DNA of 64,000 nt from Shinisaurus crocodilurus. Its lineage: Eukaryota > Chordata > Lepidosauria > Squamata > Shinisauridae. How positions within the stretch are numbered: the first letter of the stretch is position 1; every line of letters starts with the position of its first letter. The notes under the pieces are model-generated. The model saw only the letters and a list, made by a program, of their open reading frames with translations. It made no database searches and was not told the DNA's origin. Below are positions 61,605 through 64,000 of this stretch, piece after piece. The stretch covers positions 204,125,200 through 204,189,199 of the forward strand of contig CM037876.1 in assembly GCA_021292165.1 (NCBI GenBank), given 5' to 3'. A program made the position numbers and the translations under genes.

Positions 61605-63009
61605 GGAAAGTAGCCCAATTTCAGGAGACAAATCTGACTTTATTATTGGAGATTGACCTATACCATTGCTACTTAGTGAAAACATGAAGTAACTGAAGGG
61701 AACCTCTCCCTCCACATAAGCAAAAAGAAAGCAAAATATTGCCAATGAATAATAGGAAATTTCTCCACTGAGAGAGTAATATCAGCATTGGAAGGAAGGA
61801 CTCACCTAACAAGTCCATGTACCAGTTAATCAAGCAGAAAACCAATGTTGTGTGCGTGTGCATGCGCGTGCGAGAGAGAAAACAGATCAGCTTCCAGTTT
61901 TCAACTGCCCTTTGTGCAAGGGCATATTGCCCACATTCTCCAGAAGCCATGAAACAGCACAGCAAACATACCACACAGCCAGAAAAAAGAATTCTTACCA
62001 CCCATACCAGATGAATTCATTTCAGCATTTAGAAATCACACAAAGATTTATTAAAATAAAAAAAGATTAAGTCAACATATGTTCAGTTTTTGTCTTTGTT
62101 CAGTTTACAGTCAAATAGATTTGAAAACCTCCTGGCCAGCAGCCAAACCTAAAGCAGTGCCCTCCTGTGAACCCGTTCAGCCTATGAAGAAAAAATACAG
62201 AGCTCCTTGAATACCTCCTCCAAACCGAGCAAATTAGTGGCCATACTTCATGCATACTGTCCAATTATTTTGACAGCCACAGCAGTTTGTTCTTATTCTT
62301 TCCAGGAGACTCTCCTGTGGGCTGTCCTGCTAAAGAAATAAAACAACCCTGCACCTACAAGTACACATGCATAAAATGCCAAAGCTAGAAAATACATTTT
62401 AATTTCCACCTACATCCAAGTTTCTAGCACTTCTCCCAACTCTACAATTCAGCTGAGGATAATATTTTGTCCTTCCATTTAAACCTGGCATTAAATTGGT
62501 TATCACCAATATGAACCTCTACTGGTGTGTCATTTTGAAATCTGCAACATCTTATGCTACTATACAGCTATAGAAAAATACACATGAGGGCAGGTGATTA
62601 TTCCATAAAAGGAACGAGTGTGCTGAAATACCTAACATGACCATCCATCCAGAACACAACCTTAGAAAACCATGTACTCTCCACTCTACTCCACCAGCAA
62701 AGCCAACACTGCCACCAAAGGTGGATCTAGGATCTGACTATGCCCACTCACCGCCAACCCCAACAATAGCAATGATTTGATCAAAATACAGTCCACTCTT
62801 TTTCAAAGGCCCCTGAACAACACAACATAACCACTCCTTAGTCAAAAATATTCTATAAGGAACTAGGCCTCTAAAATTTCAAAAGAAAATACAGACAAAC
62901 TGCATTAACCCATATTTGCAAAGATGCTATTCTCACAGCGGCAGGGGAGTAGAACTTGCAGATCACTCAAGAAGCCTTTTAAAATGGGCAAAACTATTTT
63001 TAGAAGTCA
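61605..63009. other. Unassigned sequence
   Basis: About 1.4 kb with no gene or repeat recognised, except a GTGTGCGTGTGCATGCGCGTG alternating tract near 61,850-61,872 with Z-DNA-forming composition. Confidence 0.4.
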
Positions 63010-63175
63010 TAGATTTCATAGATCATAGAGTTGGAAGGAGTCTACAAGGCTATCGAGTCCAACCCCCTGCTCAATGCAGGAAACTAGAGGAGGGGTTTCC
63101 CATCCAAGTAATAACCAGGCTTGACCCTGCTTAGCTTTCCACACTCAGACAAGCTGAGCCAGCGTAAGCCATGAA
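63010..63175 (-). mobile_element. 5S rRNA-derived SINE with CR1-like 3' tail, copy 2
   Basis: On the minus strand it reads GGCTTACGCTGGCTCAGCTT, then the 5S core GGAAAGCTAAGCAGGGTC and TTACTTGGATGGGAAACC, then CCTCTAGTTTCCTGCATTGA and GGACTCGATAGCCTTGTAGA, ending in CTATGATCTATGAAAT. It is the same fusion as at 5,731-5,888, in reverse orientation, with only a few differences. Confidence 0.85.
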
Positions 63176-63451
63176 ATCAGAAGTGGGGGAACAATGACTA
63201 TCATAAGGATCTGAACATTCATCCAATTCCTGGTAGACAAGAAAATGTACTGCTATATGACATTAACAGGGCACAGCAGTCTTGGATGAACCTGGAACCA
63301 TAAGAGGTATGTGAATGTTGGATGATTTTATTTTATTTTTTAAGAAAGGGTTTGGGGGCATACCAATCTTGCAAAAACCCCAAAGGGGTCCATGAAAAGT
63401 GGGTGGTGGAAGACAGAAGGCTGAGTGCAAAGGGGAAGCACATGAGAAGTG

Positions 63452-63639
63452 CCTGCCATGAGAACAGCAGCCTTGCTGGATCAGAAGAAAGACCCATCTA
63501 GTCCAGCATTCTGTTCCCACAGTGGCCAACCAAATGCCCCAATGGGAAGCCCACAACCAGAACATGAATGAAATAGCACCCTCCCACTCATGTACCCCAG
63601 CAACTGGAGGCAATAGACAGTCTGCTACCTCAGGCATCC

Positions 63640-63640
<1 letters not shown>
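63452..63640 (-). mobile_element. CR1 3' end fragment
   Basis: The + strand reads CTGGATCAGAAGAAAGACCC, ATCTAGTCCAGCATTCTGTT and CAGTGGCCAACCAAATGCCC, in the order of the CR1 3' UTR at 665-760. Confidence 0.8.

Positions 63641-63641
<1 letters not shown>

Positions 63642-63676
<35 letters not shown>
63642..63676. repeat. (GT)n microsatellite
   Basis: About 17 GT units followed by a G run. Confidence 0.95.
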
Positions 63677-63678
<2 letters not shown>

Positions 63679-63689
63679 GGGGGGGGGTT

Positions 63690-64000
63690 CTCATGAACTA
63701 CTGCCTGCTTCTCTGTAAGGGAGTAAGAGCCTATTCATGAGTAGGCAAGGGAGGCAGGAAGTGGGCATAGCTGGAAAGCAGGATATGAAGGGCAGTGGAA
63801 GTAACTCTGTAGCTCTCTCCAGCTAGGGGAAAAAATCAGGAGCTAGAGAAGGAACAATACTGATGCCAAAAGAGGCCTAAGACTTGCCCCACTTCTATTC
63901 CTCCCAGAGGAAAGTTTACGTGCTCTGAGTAGGAGTACCAAACTGGGCAGTCTGACAAGGATTTTGGCATTCACCCGGCAGATCTTAGGACTTTCACTGA
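63690..64000. other. Unassigned sequence to window end
   Basis: No recognisable feature. Confidence 0.4.

Overview
This window looks like 64 kb of intergenic or intronic DNA from a squamate reptile, most likely a lizard. That placement is inferred from the repeat mix: CR1 LINEs with a reptile-type two-ORF structure, L2-type LINEs, a DIRS-type tyrosine-recombinase retrotransposon, MIR/CORE-like tRNA SINEs with an L2-like tail, a 5S rRNA-derived SINE, solo LTRs and many palindromic hAT and mariner MITEs. I see no host protein-coding exon, rRNA gene or tRNA gene that I could defend. Every long or recognisable reading frame belongs to a transposable element.

Layout: 0.65-3.6 kb is a long CR1 copy on the minus strand that keeps ORF1 and parts of the RT but has lost its endonuclease. 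5.7-7.4 kb holds a 5S-derived SINE, a 36-bp minisatellite and a hAT MITE. 11.1-13.0 kb holds fold-back elements and a perfect 105-bp palindrome. 14.1-15.7 kb is a TA-flanked DNA transposon that carries a hAT insertion with a perfect 8-bp target duplication and a GC-rich minisatellite core. 18.0-19.0 kb is a young CR1 3' end with an uninterrupted RT frame. 25.2-26.7 kb is a CR1 copy split by a solo LTR and a mariner/Tigger-like MITE. 28.9-30.7 kb is a decayed minus-strand L2.

The best-preserved feature is a structurally complete DIRS-type retrotransposon at about 31,954-37,970 on the minus strand. It has long uninterrupted frames for Gag, RT-RNase H-methyltransferase-like and tyrosine recombinase proteins, inverted terminal repeats, and an internal complementary region that reproduces the junction of the two termini. 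It interrupts a MITE, and the insertion point can be read at an AAG trinucleotide. Downstream are a solo or 3' LTR (38.6-39.0 kb) and a nearly intact 2.6-kb L2 LINE (39.18-41.8 kb, plus strand).

The distal part holds a CR1 split by an L2 3' end (42.9-44.0 kb), a minus-strand L2 (48.8-50.1 kb), small L2 fragments, an LTR related to the one at 38.6 kb carrying a copied 71-bp segment, a 5'-truncated RTE-like LINE with a C-terminal C2H2 finger (57.1-58.2 kb), more SINEs and MITEs, and a second copy of the 5S-derived SINE at 63.0 kb. The likely LINE partners are visible in the shared 3' tails: the 5S-derived SINE ends like CR1, and the tRNA-derived SINEs end like the local L2 copies.
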